Source: Astragalus membranaceus
Taxonomy: Eukaryota; Streptophyta; Magnoliopsida; Fabales; Fabaceae
NCBI GenBank assembly: GCA_039519185.1
Contig: CM076854.1
Coordinates: forward strand, 75,759,948 to 75,823,947
Direction of reading: 5' to 3'
DNA length: 64,000 nt
Numbering within the stretch: position 1 is the first letter of the stretch; the number at the start of each line of letters is the position of its first letter. Both the position numbers and the translations under genes were made by a program. Shown here one piece after another: positions 52,987 through 64,000 of the stretch. The notes beneath the pieces were generated by a model. The model saw only the letters and a list, made by a program, of their open reading frames with translations, had not been told where the DNA came from and did not search any database.

Positions 52987-55900
52987 GTAAGTTTTTTCTC
53001 TTCCTTTCCATCCATTTTTCTTCTCACATGATTATCTAATTAGTTTTTGTTAATTGTACCAAAATTCAAAGCTTTAATATTCTTATTTCTACAGAAGAAA
53101 ATAATTTACTAAACTTGTTTTCAAAGAAAATATTTCAATAAAATCAAAGGTATTCTTCCTTTTCATCCTATCAAAAACTGTGGGGTTTAGGTGACAATTA
53201 ATACATTGAAAAAATTAGGATTTGCTAAAAAGGTTTGAACTTTTAGTAATGGGAAGATGGAGAAGATGGATCCCTGAAGGATCTATCATTGTGATTAAAT
53301 TTTTGGTGTTTTCAGTTAGATCTAAGTTGTTTTGAACAACTTCACAATGTTTGAGTTTGGAAGGGAAAAATTTGAGTATTGATGCAAAAAGAGGGTATAG
53401 GTTTCGACAAAAATCATGGTATTGTAAAAATTCTATATTTTTAAAATACTAGAAGTAATTACAAGATTTTGTATAGAAAAAAGATTTTAAAGAAAAGTTT
53501 GGATTTTTACAACTTAAAAGTTGTTTCAAGGTTAAACTTTTGAACTTTATATGTTCATCAAATAGATCTGGTAAAACATACTGTATATTCCAATTCTAAG
53601 ACTATAACTTTTATCCTAACCTTTGTTAATAAATAACCATTCTTTATTATTATTCTTTTTAAAGTAAATATATAGTTTTATAGGTATGATGAAATGGATC
53701 ATTGCTACAGGTATGAAGAAATGGAAGTCTTATAGGATACCGAAAACAACTTCACCTTCTCAGATATGTGTTGCTCTATTGTTTTTCGTGGCAATGACAA
53801 CTAAACTCTCCAAACGACTGTGATTTCTTTGATTAAGGTTCCTTTAGTTTGTGAACAAAGATGAAGGAACAGGAAGACATCAGATGCCATTTCAATTTGA
53901 GAGAAGCCTTCACACTGTTTGTCCACTCTCTTGATCCCATATCAAATTTGGTGGTGGTTCCAGTTTATAGATAAACTCATAACCGAAGTGGGAGATGGAT
54001 AAATCTGAGTTTGTGGCTGCGTTTGAGACAAATGAAACTATTTGGATGCATTAACAAATCATGGGCTCTCTTATTTGATGATCTTTCCTTTTCTATTCTT
54101 TCTTAACTGCCACTAAAATCTTTGAAGCGATTTGGATGTGTTCACAAATCATGGGCTCTCTTATTTGATTCATTAACAGTTTTTCAAATGAGTGATTCGC
54201 AATCATCCTCTTCTTGTGAAAACCCCGATATGAGGAGAAAGATGAAGATTACGTGCACGAGCCTGATGGTGATGTCACTGCCAACTGAAACTGTGACGTT
54301 CACTGTCTATTGAAGGATATGCATGCAATGCAGTAAGCAACCTAAACCTAATAATTCAGCCTGCAGTTAAGTTCTTGTCTTATGTCTTTTAACCCATAAT
54401 AAGCCATCATGTTGCCTAGAGGCTTTATTCCATAACTCTTCTCTTTGCTTTGGTCAAATGATAACATGCCTAGGAAAATCTTATGTTTACATTAAGAATC
54501 ATTTTGTCGACAACTTTCATTGATGGGCAAAATGTGGAAATGTTCTAGTTGGCCCTATCACAAAATGTTCTAGTAAAGTGCAACATTGCGTGAAGACGTG
54601 CAGGGACTGTCTCTGTTTATCGTTGTCCAAGGGCTCCATAAAATCTTTTTGCAAAAGTTGCATTAAGTGTCGCTTTCTGGGTTGCAGTTGCCAAGAATAC
54701 ATGTACTCCATCGTCATTGGAGAAACTTAACTAGGAGGCTCTCTACATATCCTCATTGCACACCTACTGGTAATTACAATACCAATTGATCACAGTAGTA
54801 ACATACATTGATTCGACATCTGTAGTAAGGGGTGCATCTAGCCCTAAATTGCATCCAGTAAGAAGATTACATCTGTTCTACACAACCTTTGAATCCTAGT
54901 ATGCATCTTGTCCAAGTCTCTATTTCATGAAGAGATCTTCTAGTCAAATTGTGCATCTCTAATGCTACCATCTTTTGGTGATATAAATATCTTCAGTGCT
55001 ATTAATTAGTTCATAATGTTTTTATTTGGGACTACTAATAAGTCATAACGACACTATTCTAAGTACTACTTGAATAGTCACGCCATAAACTCCGAAATAA
55101 TCATCAAAATGCAATGGGAAATTTTCTATTGCACATCTTGGGAATACTATGAGCCAAAGAATAAGCTCCATTCTGTATTCTTTTTCTAATCTGTTTCACT
55201 TGAAAAACAGTAAAGCTTTATTTTGTAAACCTCTCGTGAAAATAAAAGAGATCTTTGTTTCGAACTCATGAAAAACTATATTGCGCACACTAGTGGAATT
55301 TCTATAACACCTCAAAATCTTATAAACTATATGAAGAATAGTTCCCACATAAAACTCTATTACGAAAATTTGAGTTTTAATATTAAATGATATTTAATGA
55401 TAGTCAAGTAATATTGGGATTTAGTTATGGAAAAGAATATAAGATATATAAGTTTTCAGGCCTAGTTAAAATACTATTTTAGTGCAACCGTTCTTATTGT
55501 TTATTAATACTTGTTATGGGATAACATGATAAATTGATTTATATTGCTTTAATTTAAGGGTGGGGCTGGGTGGTCGGATTGGTATAATTGTCTGATGGGA
55601 TGTCTACTTCCACGCCCCATTCATCAAACCTGACAATCTTTGCTTCTTTCAACCACTCTTCTTGTGGGCTTCCTTCCACAACTCATGACGTGGAGGAGAT
55701 CCGGGTTCCAACTACACTTTTGGTCACCTGACTCCTCCCTTAGTTTCTTAACTTTCTCTCCCTACATATAGGTCTTCAACTTCCTATAACCACCGCGCGA
55801 TGCTGTACTTTAGTGTTTGTTGTTTTCTTGGTTCTTCTTCCCCACTTCTCTTTTGAATTGTTACAAAGAACTCAATATTTGTAAGTAATGATCCATTACG

Positions 55901-56317
55901 AATTTAAAAGACTTAACTTACCAAGAAATTAAAGGACTCAACTTACCAGGAACTCGAGAGTTTTGTGCACCCGAAAATACTCCTCCCATGTTTATATAGA
56001 TATATTGCTATACTTGTGACACAGGGTTGTCTAGCCTTTCTTATCCCCGAGATACATACATACTTATTGGTGAGATTCGTCTTGAATTGTTTTTAGTGTT
56101 CCACGATATAAGAAATCATTTGCAGCTTAAGACTCTCATCTTCTAGAATGTCAAACGCTCTTTTAAACTTAGATGAAATAAGAGTCAATTCTCCCACTCC
56201 CTAGTCATAAAATATGGTGGCTTCCCCACCACAACACACATCTAACAGCCGTGGTCTTTCAAGGATGTCACGCCTATATTTGGTATAAAAGTATGACAAA
56301 GAAAATGTGTTGCTACC

Positions 56318-58664
56318 TGTAACGCCCAAATAAGTTAATTATTTAGGTAATTTATTAGTATAGTTATATTAAAATAATTATACAGTGTTTTATGTAAATC
56401 AGAGAGTGGTGTTTAGTAATTAAGATGAGTAGGAGTCGGGGGCCCGTGATCCAAGAGCCCAAGGGCCTATGCGAATGTAGGAGAACTTTAGCTAGGGTTT
56501 TGGAGTCATTAGCGCATTCTGAGAGAAAAGAAAGAAAGTTGCGAAGAGGAGAATAGAGAAAGGAAGGGGACGGAGCGCACAAGGAGAAGAGGAGAGAAGT
56601 CTTGTTGCGGTGGTTCTTTGGAGCTTACGTACAAGGAGATCTCGCATTCGGCAAACCTAAGGTAATGGTGGGTTCTATCCTTATAATGGGGTATATGATG
56701 GGGTTATGTGGGAGATAGGACCTATGTTGTTCCTTTGATCTTATTTGGTGTTGATTGATGGTGTTAGAACATATTCATGATGTTTAAAATTGGTGCTTGA
56801 TGATTGGTCATGGTGATATTTGGTGTTTGTTGTTTAGCGCAATTTTGGTGTTGTCTTAGTTGCTAATTTTGATGCCCTGGGCGCCCAGTCATGTTGTCTG
56901 GTTGTTGATGTTGCTAGAAGTGGCGCCCTAGGTGCAAAGTGATGCTTTCCTGGATGCTGGAGTTGGCGCCCTAGGCGCCCAGTAGTGTCTCAGCGTTGTT
57001 CCTGTTGTTGAAACTGGCGCCCTAGGCGCCCAGTGTTGTTGCTGTCTCAGGCGCCCTGTTGCTGGGCGCCAAGTCTGCTGTTGCTGTTTTCTTAAAATTG
57101 GTGTTGCTGCCACAATGAACAATTGTTGCTGTTTTTCTGAAAATTGGTGTTGCTGCCACAATGAACAATTGTTGCTGTTTTTCTGAAAATTGGTGTTGCT
57201 GCCACAACAAACAATTGTTGCTGTTTTTCTGAACATAAGGTTGTTGTCACAGTGAGTAAAATGTTGCTGTTTTCCACAAATAATGTTGCTGTTTTTCCCC
57301 AAATAATGTTGCAGTCACAGTGAGTAAAATGTTGCTGTTTTCCACAAATAATGTTGCCGTTTTTCCCCAAATAATGTTGCTGTCACAGTGAGTAAAATGT
57401 TGCTGTTTTCCACAAACAATGTTGCTGTTTTTCCCAAATAATGTTGCTGTCACCGTAACACAATTGTTGCTGTTTTCTAAACAAATGTTGCTGTTTTTCC
57501 TAAAAGAATTGATGTTGCTGTCACTGTTGTCATGTTGCTGTTTTTATGGAAAATCACTGTTGCTGTCACCATTTCCATGTTGCTGTTTTGCCAAAAAAAA
57601 TCACTGTTGCTGTCACTGTTTTTAAGTGCTGTTTTAAAAGCTATTGCCGATGTTGCTGTAAATTTGTATTTGTTCCTGGTGTTGTCAATTACCGGTGTCT
57701 CGGTGTTGTAAAATTATCGTTGTCATAGATGTGGTAAATCTATTGGTGTCCTTGGTGTCGGTGGTCATTGGTCAAGTTGTTAGAGTGTCCTATATGTGTA
57801 GGTGTATTGGTGATGATTGGTGATTATTGGTGATGATATATCAGGTGATGGTATAACAGGTGCTGTGCCTATTTTTACAGGCAAAGGTGACAGGTGATGG
57901 GTCTATGACCATTTATTAATATTGGTGTTGTTGTGTGTCACATAGATGACCATTGTTGTTAATTGTCTGGTGCATTGCTCATGGTGTCGCATATATTGCA
58001 TATGCATTATTTTGGTGATAAAGGCTACGGCGGTTGGAGCTATAGGTGATGATGGTGATGCTCATATAGGTGATGTTGCCCGTATTGGCAAATTTATTGG
58101 TGATGATTGGTACCACATGCATATACCCGTTGGTGTGGGTTGCATTTCATTCATTACTCATGATATTGGTGATGATACTTGGTGATTGTAATTTGGTGTT
58201 GTTGTGACGTGGTAGTTATAGTTGTCGTAACTCTAGCATATAGCCTATCATATATGCTATTATAATGTTAGATATCTCACCCCTCATGTTTGAATGTTAC
58301 CCCTATGTTGGTAACGTGCAGGTGATTGTGAGTGAAGGCAAGTCTTCCTTCGCTAATTGAGTCGGTGTCGTCGCTCTGATACGTAGCACTCGGGGGGATG
58401 AACGCTAGTTTATTTAATTATCATTATTATTTGGTTGTTGAAGTTTTATGGTGATGTTTTTATTATTTAGTTGAACTTCGACTTTTATTCCGCTGCTTGG
58501 TGATGTTATGACGTGCTAGGTGTCGCACTGTTTAATGATGAAACCTTATTATTGGCATACGATGTTTAACGGTGTAAGTGTAGCATCCTTTGTGGGTGTA
58601 TTGAAAACGTTTTTAAAACTCTGATTTTTGTCAAAAATTTTCCGGGTAGAAAAGGGGTGTGACA
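56318..58664 (+). mobile_element. 5' LTR of gypsy element 1 (2347 bp)
   Basis: It starts TGTAACGCCC, ends GGGGTGTGACA, and is followed by a primer-binding site. The ends resemble LTR 2 (61233-63599): shared blocks include TTTGAATGTTACCCCTATG and CTCTGATACGTAGCACTC. The middle differs. Here it has GGCGCCCTAGGCGCCCAG-type palindromes (56875-57070), TTGCTGTTTTT-rich repeats of about 48 bp (57085-57235), then a 68-bp repeat marked by GTCACAGTGAG near 57246, 57314 and 57382. Frames rich in Gln, Asn or Cys across it are artefacts. Confidence 0.9.
57085..57450. repeat. Two tandem repeats inside LTR 1
   Basis: First, about three copies of a roughly 48-bp unit containing GAAAATTGGTGTTGCTGCCA. Then about three copies of a 68-bp unit containing GTGAGTAAAATGTTGCTG. 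All are built on TTGCTGTTTTC/T. Confidence 0.85.
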
Positions 58665-58668
58665 TTAG

Positions 58669-58680
58669 TGGTATTAGAGC
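58669..58680 (+). other. Primer-binding site of gypsy element 1
   Basis: TGGTATTAGAGC lies five bases after the LTR. It matches TGGTATCAGAGC, the complement of the 3' end of initiator methionine tRNA, with one change. Confidence 0.85.
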
Positions 58681-58783
58681 AGTTTCGGTCTGTCCGGCCA
58701 AGTTGTCGAGTTAGTGTGTCATTGACGATCATGTATCGTCAATTGGTTCCAACTGTTGTTTACGATTGTAGTGATTAGTTGAA

Positions 58784-61237
58784 ATGGCTGGAAGGAACGA
58801 TGCTGCTATTGCTGCTGCGTTGGCTGCTATGGCTCAGGCCGTGGAGGGTCAACAGAATGCTGGTGAGAATGCTGGGTCTCGGAGTTTGGCTACCTTTCAG
58901 AGGGAAAATCCGCCTACCTTCAAGGGCAAGTATGATCCCGATGGGGCCTTAGCTTGGTTGAAAGAGATGGAGAGGATCTTTCGTGTGATGGACTGCACTC
59001 CGGCGCAGAAGGTCCGTTATGGTACGCATATGCTGGCAGAGGAGGCCGATGACTGGTGGTTAGAGGCTAGGCAGAGATTGGAAACTGCAAACGAAGAGAT
59101 CACTTGGGCTGTGTTCCGCAGGGAGTTTATGAGAAAGTATTATCCGGAGGATGTCCGAGGTAAGAAAGAGATTGAGTTCTTGGGGCTGAAACAAGGGAAT
59201 ATGTCTGTGACAGAGTATCCTGCTAAGTTCGTGGAATTGGCTAAGTTTTATCCGCACTACAGTGAGGCTACTGCTGAGTTTTCCAAGTGCATTAAGTTTG
59301 AGAATGGGCTGCGTCCTGAGATTAAGAAGGCGATTGGTTATCAGAAGATCCGTGTTTTCTCCGACTTGATTGACAGCTGCAGAATTTATGAGGAAGACAA
59401 CAATGCTCACTACAAGATGATGAATGAGAAGAGGAGCAAATTTCAAAGTCGTAGTAAGTCGTATGATGTTCCTGCTGGTAACGGTAAACTGAAAGCTGTT
59501 GTTGGCAAGAAGACTAGTGGGGGAGATGCTCCTGCTAGCATTGTGTGTTACAAATGTGGCAAAGCTGGTCACAAGAATAACTTGTGCAAGGCTGAAGTGA
59601 AGAAGTGTTACCGTGGTGGCAAAAAGGGTCATGTGGTGGCTGAGTGTGAGCGTAAAGAAGTGGTCTGCTATAACTGTGGTGAAGGAGGGCACATTAGTAC
59701 TCAGTGTCCGAAGCCGAAGAAAGAAAGGTCCAGTGGAAAAGTGTTCGCTTTGGCAGGTGAAGAGCCTACTGAAGATGATGGACTTATTAGAGGTTTGTGC
59801 TTCATTAATGGTACTCCTTTAAAGTCTATTGTTGATACTGGTGCTACTCATTGCTTTATTGCTGCGTATTGTTGTAAGAAATTGGGTCTTGTATTGTCTG
59901 CTATGAATGGAGAGATGGTTGTCGACACTCCAGCTAAGGGGTCGGTAACTACCTCTTTAGTCTGTTCTCAGTGTCCCTTGTCGATCTTCGACAGAGACTT
60001 TGTTGTGGATTTGGTTTGCTTGCCGTTGAGCGGAATGGATGTAATCTTGGGTATGAACAGGTTAGAGCTTAACCATGTTCATATTAATTGTCGTAGCAAG
60101 TCGGTGAGCTTTGAAGGAGAGGAGTCTGCTCTGTTATCCGCTAGTCAGTTGCGGAAGTTGATGAAGGAAGGAGTTCTGTTATTCTCGCTGATGGCATCAT
60201 TGTCGGTTGAGAATCAAGCTATCATTGAAGAGTTGCAGGTGGTGCGCGAATTTCCTGATGTTTTCCCTGATGAGATTCCAAGTGTATTGCCTGAGAGGGA
60301 AGTTGAGTTCTCTATCGATCTTGTACCTGGTACCAAACATGTTTCTATGGCACCGTACAGGATGTCCACGTCCGAATTGTCTGAGTTGAAGAAGCATCTT
60401 GAGGATCTGCTCGAGAAGAAGTTTGTGAGGCCGAGTGTATCACCGTGGGGAGCTCTTGTGTTGTTAGTGAAGAAGAAGGATGGTAGTATGAGACTCTGTG
60501 TGGACTATCGACAGTTGAATAAGGTAACAATTAAGAACAAGTATCCACTTCCGAGGATAGACGATTTGATGGATCAGTTAGTGGGTGCTCAAGTATTCAG
60601 TAAGATTGATTTGAGGTCGGGTTATCATCAGATCAAGGTGAAGGACGAAGATATCCAGAAGACGGCTTTCAGAACCCGTTATGGTCATTATGAGTATTCG
60701 GTGATGCCGTTCGGTGTTACCAACGCACCAGGAGTATTTATGGAATATATGAATCGTATATTTCTTGCTTACTTGGATCGGTTTGTGGTGGTGTTCATTG
60801 ACGACATTTTGATTTACTCTAAATCGGAGGAAGAGCATGCAGAGCATCTGAGGTTAGTATTGGAGGTATTGAAGGAAAAGAAGCTGTATACGAAGTTGTC
60901 GAAGTGTGAGTTCTGGTTGAAGGAAGTGAGTTTTCTCGGTCATGTCATTTTTGGTAATGGTATTGCGGTGGATCCGTCGAAAGTAGAAGCAGTGTTGAAT
61001 TGGGAGGCTCCGAAGTCGGCAACTGAAATTAGAAGCTTTTTTGGATTGGCCGGCTATTATAGAAGATTCATTGAAGGTTTTTCTAAGTTAGCACTTCCGT
61101 TAACTCAGTTAACCTGCAAAGGAAAGGCTTTTGTTTTGGATGCCCATTGTGAAGAAAGCTTTGTGGAATTGAAGAAGAGATTGACAACGTCTCCTGTCCT
61201 GACGTTGCCCAATCCGGAAGGGCCGTTTGTGGTGTAA
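58784..61237 (+). CDS. Gag-pol of gypsy element 1, truncated by a nested insertion
   Basis: An 817-codon open frame, the largest intact one in the window. The gag starts [11 protein letters not shown], and its core lies at about residues 40-200. Three zinc knuckles lie near 255-308; the middle one reads [14 protein letters not shown] and has lost its second cysteine. Protease DTGATHCFI is at about 351. The reverse transcriptase spans about 480-770, with [22 protein letters not shown] (about 681-690) and [14 protein letters not shown]. It ends PNPEGPFVV because the LTR of element 2 begins at 61233 and supplies TAA. RNase H, integrase and any chromodomain would lie beyond the window. The lineage looks like Tekay-type chromovirus by LTR ends, Met primer and gag, but that is inference. 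The frame is otherwise undamaged, suggesting a fairly young copy. Confidence 0.92.
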   Translation: MAGRNDAAIAAALAAMAQAVEGQQNAGENAGSRSLATFQRENPPTFKGKYDPDGALAWLKEMERIFRVMDCTPAQKVRYGTHMLAEEADDWWLEARQRLETANEEITWAVFRREFMRKYYPEDVRGKKEIEFLGLKQGNMSVTEYPAKFVELAKFYPHYSEATAEFSKCIKFENGLRPEIKKAIGYQKIRVFSDLIDSCRIYEEDNNAHYKMMNEKRSKFQSRSKSYDVPAGNGKLKAVVGKKTSGGDAPASIVCYKCGKAGHKNNLCKAEVKKCYRGGKKGHVVAECERKEVVCYNCGEGGHISTQCPKPKKERSSGKVFALAGEEPTEDDGLIRGLCFINGTPLKSIVDTGATHCFIAAYCCKKLGLVLSAMNGEMVVDTPAKGSVTTSLVCSQCPLSIFDRDFVVDLVCLPLSGMDVILGMNRLELNHVHINCRSKSVSFEGEESALLSASQLRKLMKEGVLLFSLMASLSVENQAIIEELQVVREFPDVFPDEIPSVLPEREVEFSIDLVPGTKHVSMAPYRMSTSELSELKKHLEDLLEKKFVRPSVSPWGALVLLVKKKDGSMRLCVDYRQLNKVTIKNKYPLPRIDDLMDQLVGAQVFSKIDLRSGYHQIKVKDEDIQKTAFRTRYGHYEYSVMPFGVTNAPGVFMEYMNRIFLAYLDRFVVVFIDDILIYSKSEEEHAEHLRLVLEVLKEKKLYTKLSKCEFWLKEVSFLGHVIFGNGIAVDPSKVEAVLNWEAPKSATEIRSFFGLAGYYRRFIEGFSKLALPLTQLTCKGKAFVLDAHCEESFVELKKRLTTSPVLTLPNPEGPFVV

Positions 61238-62130
61238 CACCCTAAATATTTAATTAATTTATTTAATTAAGTATTTAGGAATTTAAATTAATTAAGTGGA
61301 TATAAATTAATTATTAAAAATTATATTAATATGTGTAGGTGGTATTAGAAGGTGGAGGTGCCAAACTAGATGGACTTGGGCTTAAGTGAGAAGCCCAAGC
61401 CCATGACTCTTGTCATATGCGAAGTGGACAAGCCCCTAGGGGTTAGGGTTTGTTGTGAACATTTGCGAAATTGAGAAGAGAGGAAGGGAAAGGAGAGAAA
61501 GCGCCGTAGAGAGAAAGAGGGAGAAGAGAAGATCGCAAGGTCCAAGGAAGGGAGGGACGTGAATTGTTGCCGTGGTACCGTTCGTGATCGTCTCGAGGGC
61601 TCCTACTCTTCGAATTCGAGGTAAGGGGATGTCCTATCAATTCGTATAATGATTCCTATGATAGATTTTAGGTAGTGATGGCCTAGATGAACCATGATCA
61701 TGATTAAGTTTGTGAATCCATGTTCTTATTGGTGATGTATGCGTAATGTCCTTAGTTTGTGGCTGAAAATTCATGTTTGGTGTGGTATGGGCGCCTAGGG
61801 CGCCATAGGTTTGATGAATGTTGCTGGATTTCTATCCTGAAAATTGTGATGATTTTGATGTTGCTGGATTCTTGTGCTGAAAATTGTGATGATTTTGATG
61901 TTGCTGGATTTCTGTGCTGAAAATATTGATGAAATGTTGTTGCTGGGAGTGTTCTGGGCGCCAGGCGCCCTGTGCTGGGCGCCAAGGGTGCCAGTGCGTG
62001 TTGCTGTGCGTGTGTGTGTGGAGCGCTGGGCGCTGGGTGCCAGCGCTGGGCGCTGAGCGCCCGCGTGTGTGCGTGTGTGTTGCGCCAAGGCGCTGGGCGC
62101 TGAGCGCCCATATGCGGGTGTTGCGTGTTG

Positions 62131-62222
62131 CGCCAAGGCGCTGGGCGCCAAGGCGCTGGGCGCCAGGCGCTGGGCGCCAGGCGCTGGGCGCCAGGCGCTG
62201 GGCGCCAGGCGCTGGGCGCCAG
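62131..62222. repeat. 14-bp palindromic tandem repeat in LTR 2
   Basis: Five to six uninterrupted copies of AGGCGCTGGGCGCC, which can fold on itself (GGCGC/GCGCC). It is strongly GC-rich in a moderately AT-rich LTR, and copy number is prone to change. Confidence 0.9.
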
Positions 62223-63285
62223 TTTTTCAGGATGTCCCAAAATATTTTCGAAAACTGTTTTCGCTATATCTTTTGACTCGGACATCCGTTTTGAACGTTT
62301 CAAAAAGCGTTGTGAAGCATTTTCATTTGTCTATCTGCGTGTCCCATTTGTAAAAATAAAAACTTATTATTTCTGAAGGTTGCTGGGGCGCCCCAAGTGG
62401 CTGTTCCCGGCGATCATTGCTATGACAATGAAAAGACGTTTTGGTGTCTTTAAAAATTTTCTTTTGCGTATGACCAGTGGTGTTAACGATTTAGTGTCAA
62501 AAATGATGATTTTGACGATGATGCCCCTAGTGGCTAGTTAAATGACTGTTTTGCCCTTAGTGGCTAATATTATTTATAATGACGTGTAAATGACTGTTTT
62601 GCCCTTGGTGGCTAATATTATTTATAATGATGTGTAAATGACGATGATGCCCTTGGTGGCTAGTAAATGACGTTTTTGCCCTCAGTGGCTATTGTTTGAG
62701 TTGATGATGTTTATGTATAAGTGACGATGAAACCCAGTGACGTTTTGAGGCCTAAATGGCTAAGTGATGTTTAGGCCTAAATGGCTAAGTGATGTTGTTG
62801 TGTAAATTGTGGATTGACAGGTGCTGTGCCTCTGAATTGGCAATTCGGTAAGTGACGGGTCACATAGTTGACCGTGATTTGTGTGTTTGTGAGTGGTGCA
62901 TGTCATAGTGTCTCATGCCCCATATGCATAAACCCAGTGACGTTTTTGAGGCCCAAAAGGCTAAGTGACGATGAGGCCATAATGGCTAAGCGACGTTTGT
63001 GAAAAGGTACCTCATGCATATGCCCGCGAGTGGGTTGCATTTCATATGCCCACATGACATAATGATGAGTTTATGTAGTGATGTGATTGATGATTGTGAT
63101 GTGATTATTTTAGAGCTGTGACTTGACTTATTATTTATCATATGATTTATTATATGGATTGAATTGGACTCACCCTTCTGTTTGAATGTTACCCCTATGC
63201 GGTAACGTGCAGGTGATTGCGAGTGAAGGACTAGGTACCTTCACTAATTCGAGTCGAGTCGTCACGCTCTGATACGTAGCACTCA

Positions 63286-63297
63286 GGGGGGGGGGGG
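63286..63297. repeat. Run of 12 G in LTR 2
   Basis: The homologous position in LTR 1 (58391-58396) has six G. It may be a true expansion or a length error of the sequence. Confidence 0.8.
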
Positions 63298-63603
63298 AAC
63301 GAACTTGATGTTTATGAATGCTTTCAGCTATTATGCTTTGTTGACAATTCTGTTTTATTTTGTTATTCCGCTGCGTAGTTGGTGTTATTTGACGTTAAGT
63401 TTATTTGCGATGATAAATGTGTTTTTGAGGGTCTCCTCTCAGTGACGTGCTACGTGATGCAGGATTATTATGTTTGAGCTGTTTTAATTGAGAAGCATTA
63501 TTTTATTGAAGTATGTGTAACATTCCTCGTGCGAAATTTTTTTTTGAAAACTCTGATATTTTTCCCAACAAAATCAACGGGTAGAAAAGGGGTGTTACAT
63601 TAG

Positions 63604-63614
63604 TGGTATCAGAG
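63604..63614 (+). other. Primer-binding site of gypsy element 2
   Basis: TGGTATCAGAG matches the complement of the initiator methionine tRNA 3' end. It starts five bases after the LTR. Confidence 0.85.
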
Positions 63615-63710
63615 TAGTTCGGTCTGTCCGGCCAATGTTGTCCTGTCATAGTGTCTTATGACAATAGATTAGTACTAAATTCTTGGTTTGTGCTGCAGTG
63701 ATAGTTTGAA

Positions 63711-64000
63711 ATGGCTGGGAGAAGCGACGCTGCTCTTGCTGCTGCATTGCAGGCTATGGCGCAGGCTGTGCAGGGTCAGCAGAATGCTGGAGAGAACGCT
63801 TGTTTTCGGAGTCTGACTACTTTCCAGAGAGAGAATCCGCCCACCTTTAAGGGCAAATATGATCCAGATGGTGCTATGGCTTGGTTGAAGGAGATCGAGA
63901 GGATATTCAGGGTGATGGACTACACTGTTGAGCAGAATGTCCGTTTTGGTACCCACATGTTAGCCGAGGAGGCCGACGACTGGTGGTTGGCTACTAGGCA
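63711..64000 (+). CDS. Gag start of gypsy element 2 (runs off the window)
   Basis: An open frame of 96 codons with no stop before the window edge. It begins MAGRSDAALAAALQAMAQAV and aligns without gaps to the gag of element 1 ([19 protein letters not shown], then EEADDWW). The ATG is about 110 bp after the LTR, as in element 1. The two elements belong to one family. Confidence 0.9.
   Translation, partial: MAGRSDAALAAALQAMAQAVQGQQNAGENACFRSLTTFQRENPPTFKGKYDPDGAMAWLKEIERIFRVMDYTVEQNVRFGTHMLAEEADDWWLATR

Larger units (their letters stand above)
51574..56317. repeat. Tandem segmental unit U5 (cut by a gypsy insertion)
   Basis: The last unit in the window. It has both SINEs, a shortened start (deletion near 51766), a deleted leader (52820-52895, where short pieces of TTAATCACTAAGTTTACCAT are repeated), and a large deletion near 55606-55610 joining TGTCTACTT to CCACGCCCC. 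The last removes about 4.8 kb compared with U3, including the CACTA site. At 56318 the gypsy LTR starts within CTACC|TACCATAATT. Its continuation lies beyond the window, after two nested elements. Confidence 0.88.
61233..63599 (+). mobile_element. 5' LTR of gypsy element 2, nested in element 1 (2367 bp)
   Basis: Perfect inverted termini TGTAACACCC and GGGTGTTACA. It is inserted in the pol gene of element 1 after CCGTTTGTGG, so its target duplication should be TGTGG or similar (right copy outside the window). It shares end blocks with LTR 1. The middle carries GCGCTGGGCGCCAGG repeats and repeated degenerate blocks such as TGCCCTTGGTGGCTA (62550-62700) and CCTAAATGGCTAAGTGA (62750-63000). Confidence 0.92.

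Noticed and set aside
54517..54717. Minus-strand frame MEYMYSWQLQ..., also in U0, U2 and U4
   Set aside because: Present only because the unit is duplicated. It matches no known family, has no promoter or splice context, and was not kept in U1 or U3.
56928..57625. Gln/Asn-rich and Cys/Leu-rich frames in LTR 1
   Set aside because: They are translations of TTGCTG-type tandem repeats in an LTR.
59060..59692. A 210-codon minus-strand frame
   Set aside because: It is antisense to the gag of gypsy element 1, which has clear domains on the plus strand.
61752..62376. Ala/Pro/Arg-rich frames on both strands in LTR 2
   Set aside because: They come from the GGCGCTGGGCGCC repeat and neighbouring GC-rich stretch.

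Overview
This is repeat-dominated nuclear DNA of a dicot plant. A papilionoid legume is my best guess from the style of the LTR retrotransposons and CACTA element, but that is inference. I see no complete, ordinary single-copy host gene. Almost everything is transposon, satellite or tandem segmental duplication. All units, exons and breakpoints were aligned by eye.

Layout. (1) 1-5054 looks like part of a Ty3/gypsy element of the Tat/Ogre type. It has a long non-coding 3' region, a roughly 2.1-kb satellite with an 86-bp monomer and a 352-bp higher-order repeat, a polypurine tract, a 286-bp LTR, and then a primer-binding-site-like sequence. (2) 5055-56317 is a tandem array of six copies (called U0 to U5) of one non-coding-looking segment of about 6.3 kb. 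U0 is truncated at both ends and carries a broken Ty1/copia element on the minus strand. U1-U5 carry a tRNA-derived SINE that U0 lacks, with a perfect empty site in U0. U1, U3 and U4 carry a 3.6-3.7 kb CACTA DNA transposon. U2 has the clean empty site, and U5 has lost the region. U4 also holds a 2.6-kb solo LTR. (3) 56318-64000 is a Ty3/gypsy element (Tekay/chromovirus-like, LTR about 2.35 kb) inserted in U5. Its pol gene is interrupted at the start of RNase H by a second, related gypsy element whose 5' LTR and gag start are in the window.

The most notable object is the CACTA element. It is a Pack-type transposon that has captured five consecutive ATPase-core exons of the replicative helicase gene MCM5, followed in the same orientation by the last three exons of an AGO4-type Argonaute gene (end of the PIWI domain through the stop). 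It encodes no visible transposase, so it would be non-autonomous. AGO4 is an effector of RNA-directed DNA methylation, so this transposon family carries a piece of the machinery that normally silences transposons, amplified to three copies by segmental duplication. In the U4 copy the MCM5 exons keep their splice sites and Walker A and B motifs. The U1 copy has lost the Walker A lysine and one splice acceptor.

Presence and absence of the SINE, the CACTA element, the solo LTR and several deletions give a relative history of the array. The SINE entered after the split from U0. The CACTA entered later, in an ancestor of U1, U3 and U4. The solo LTR entered U4 last.
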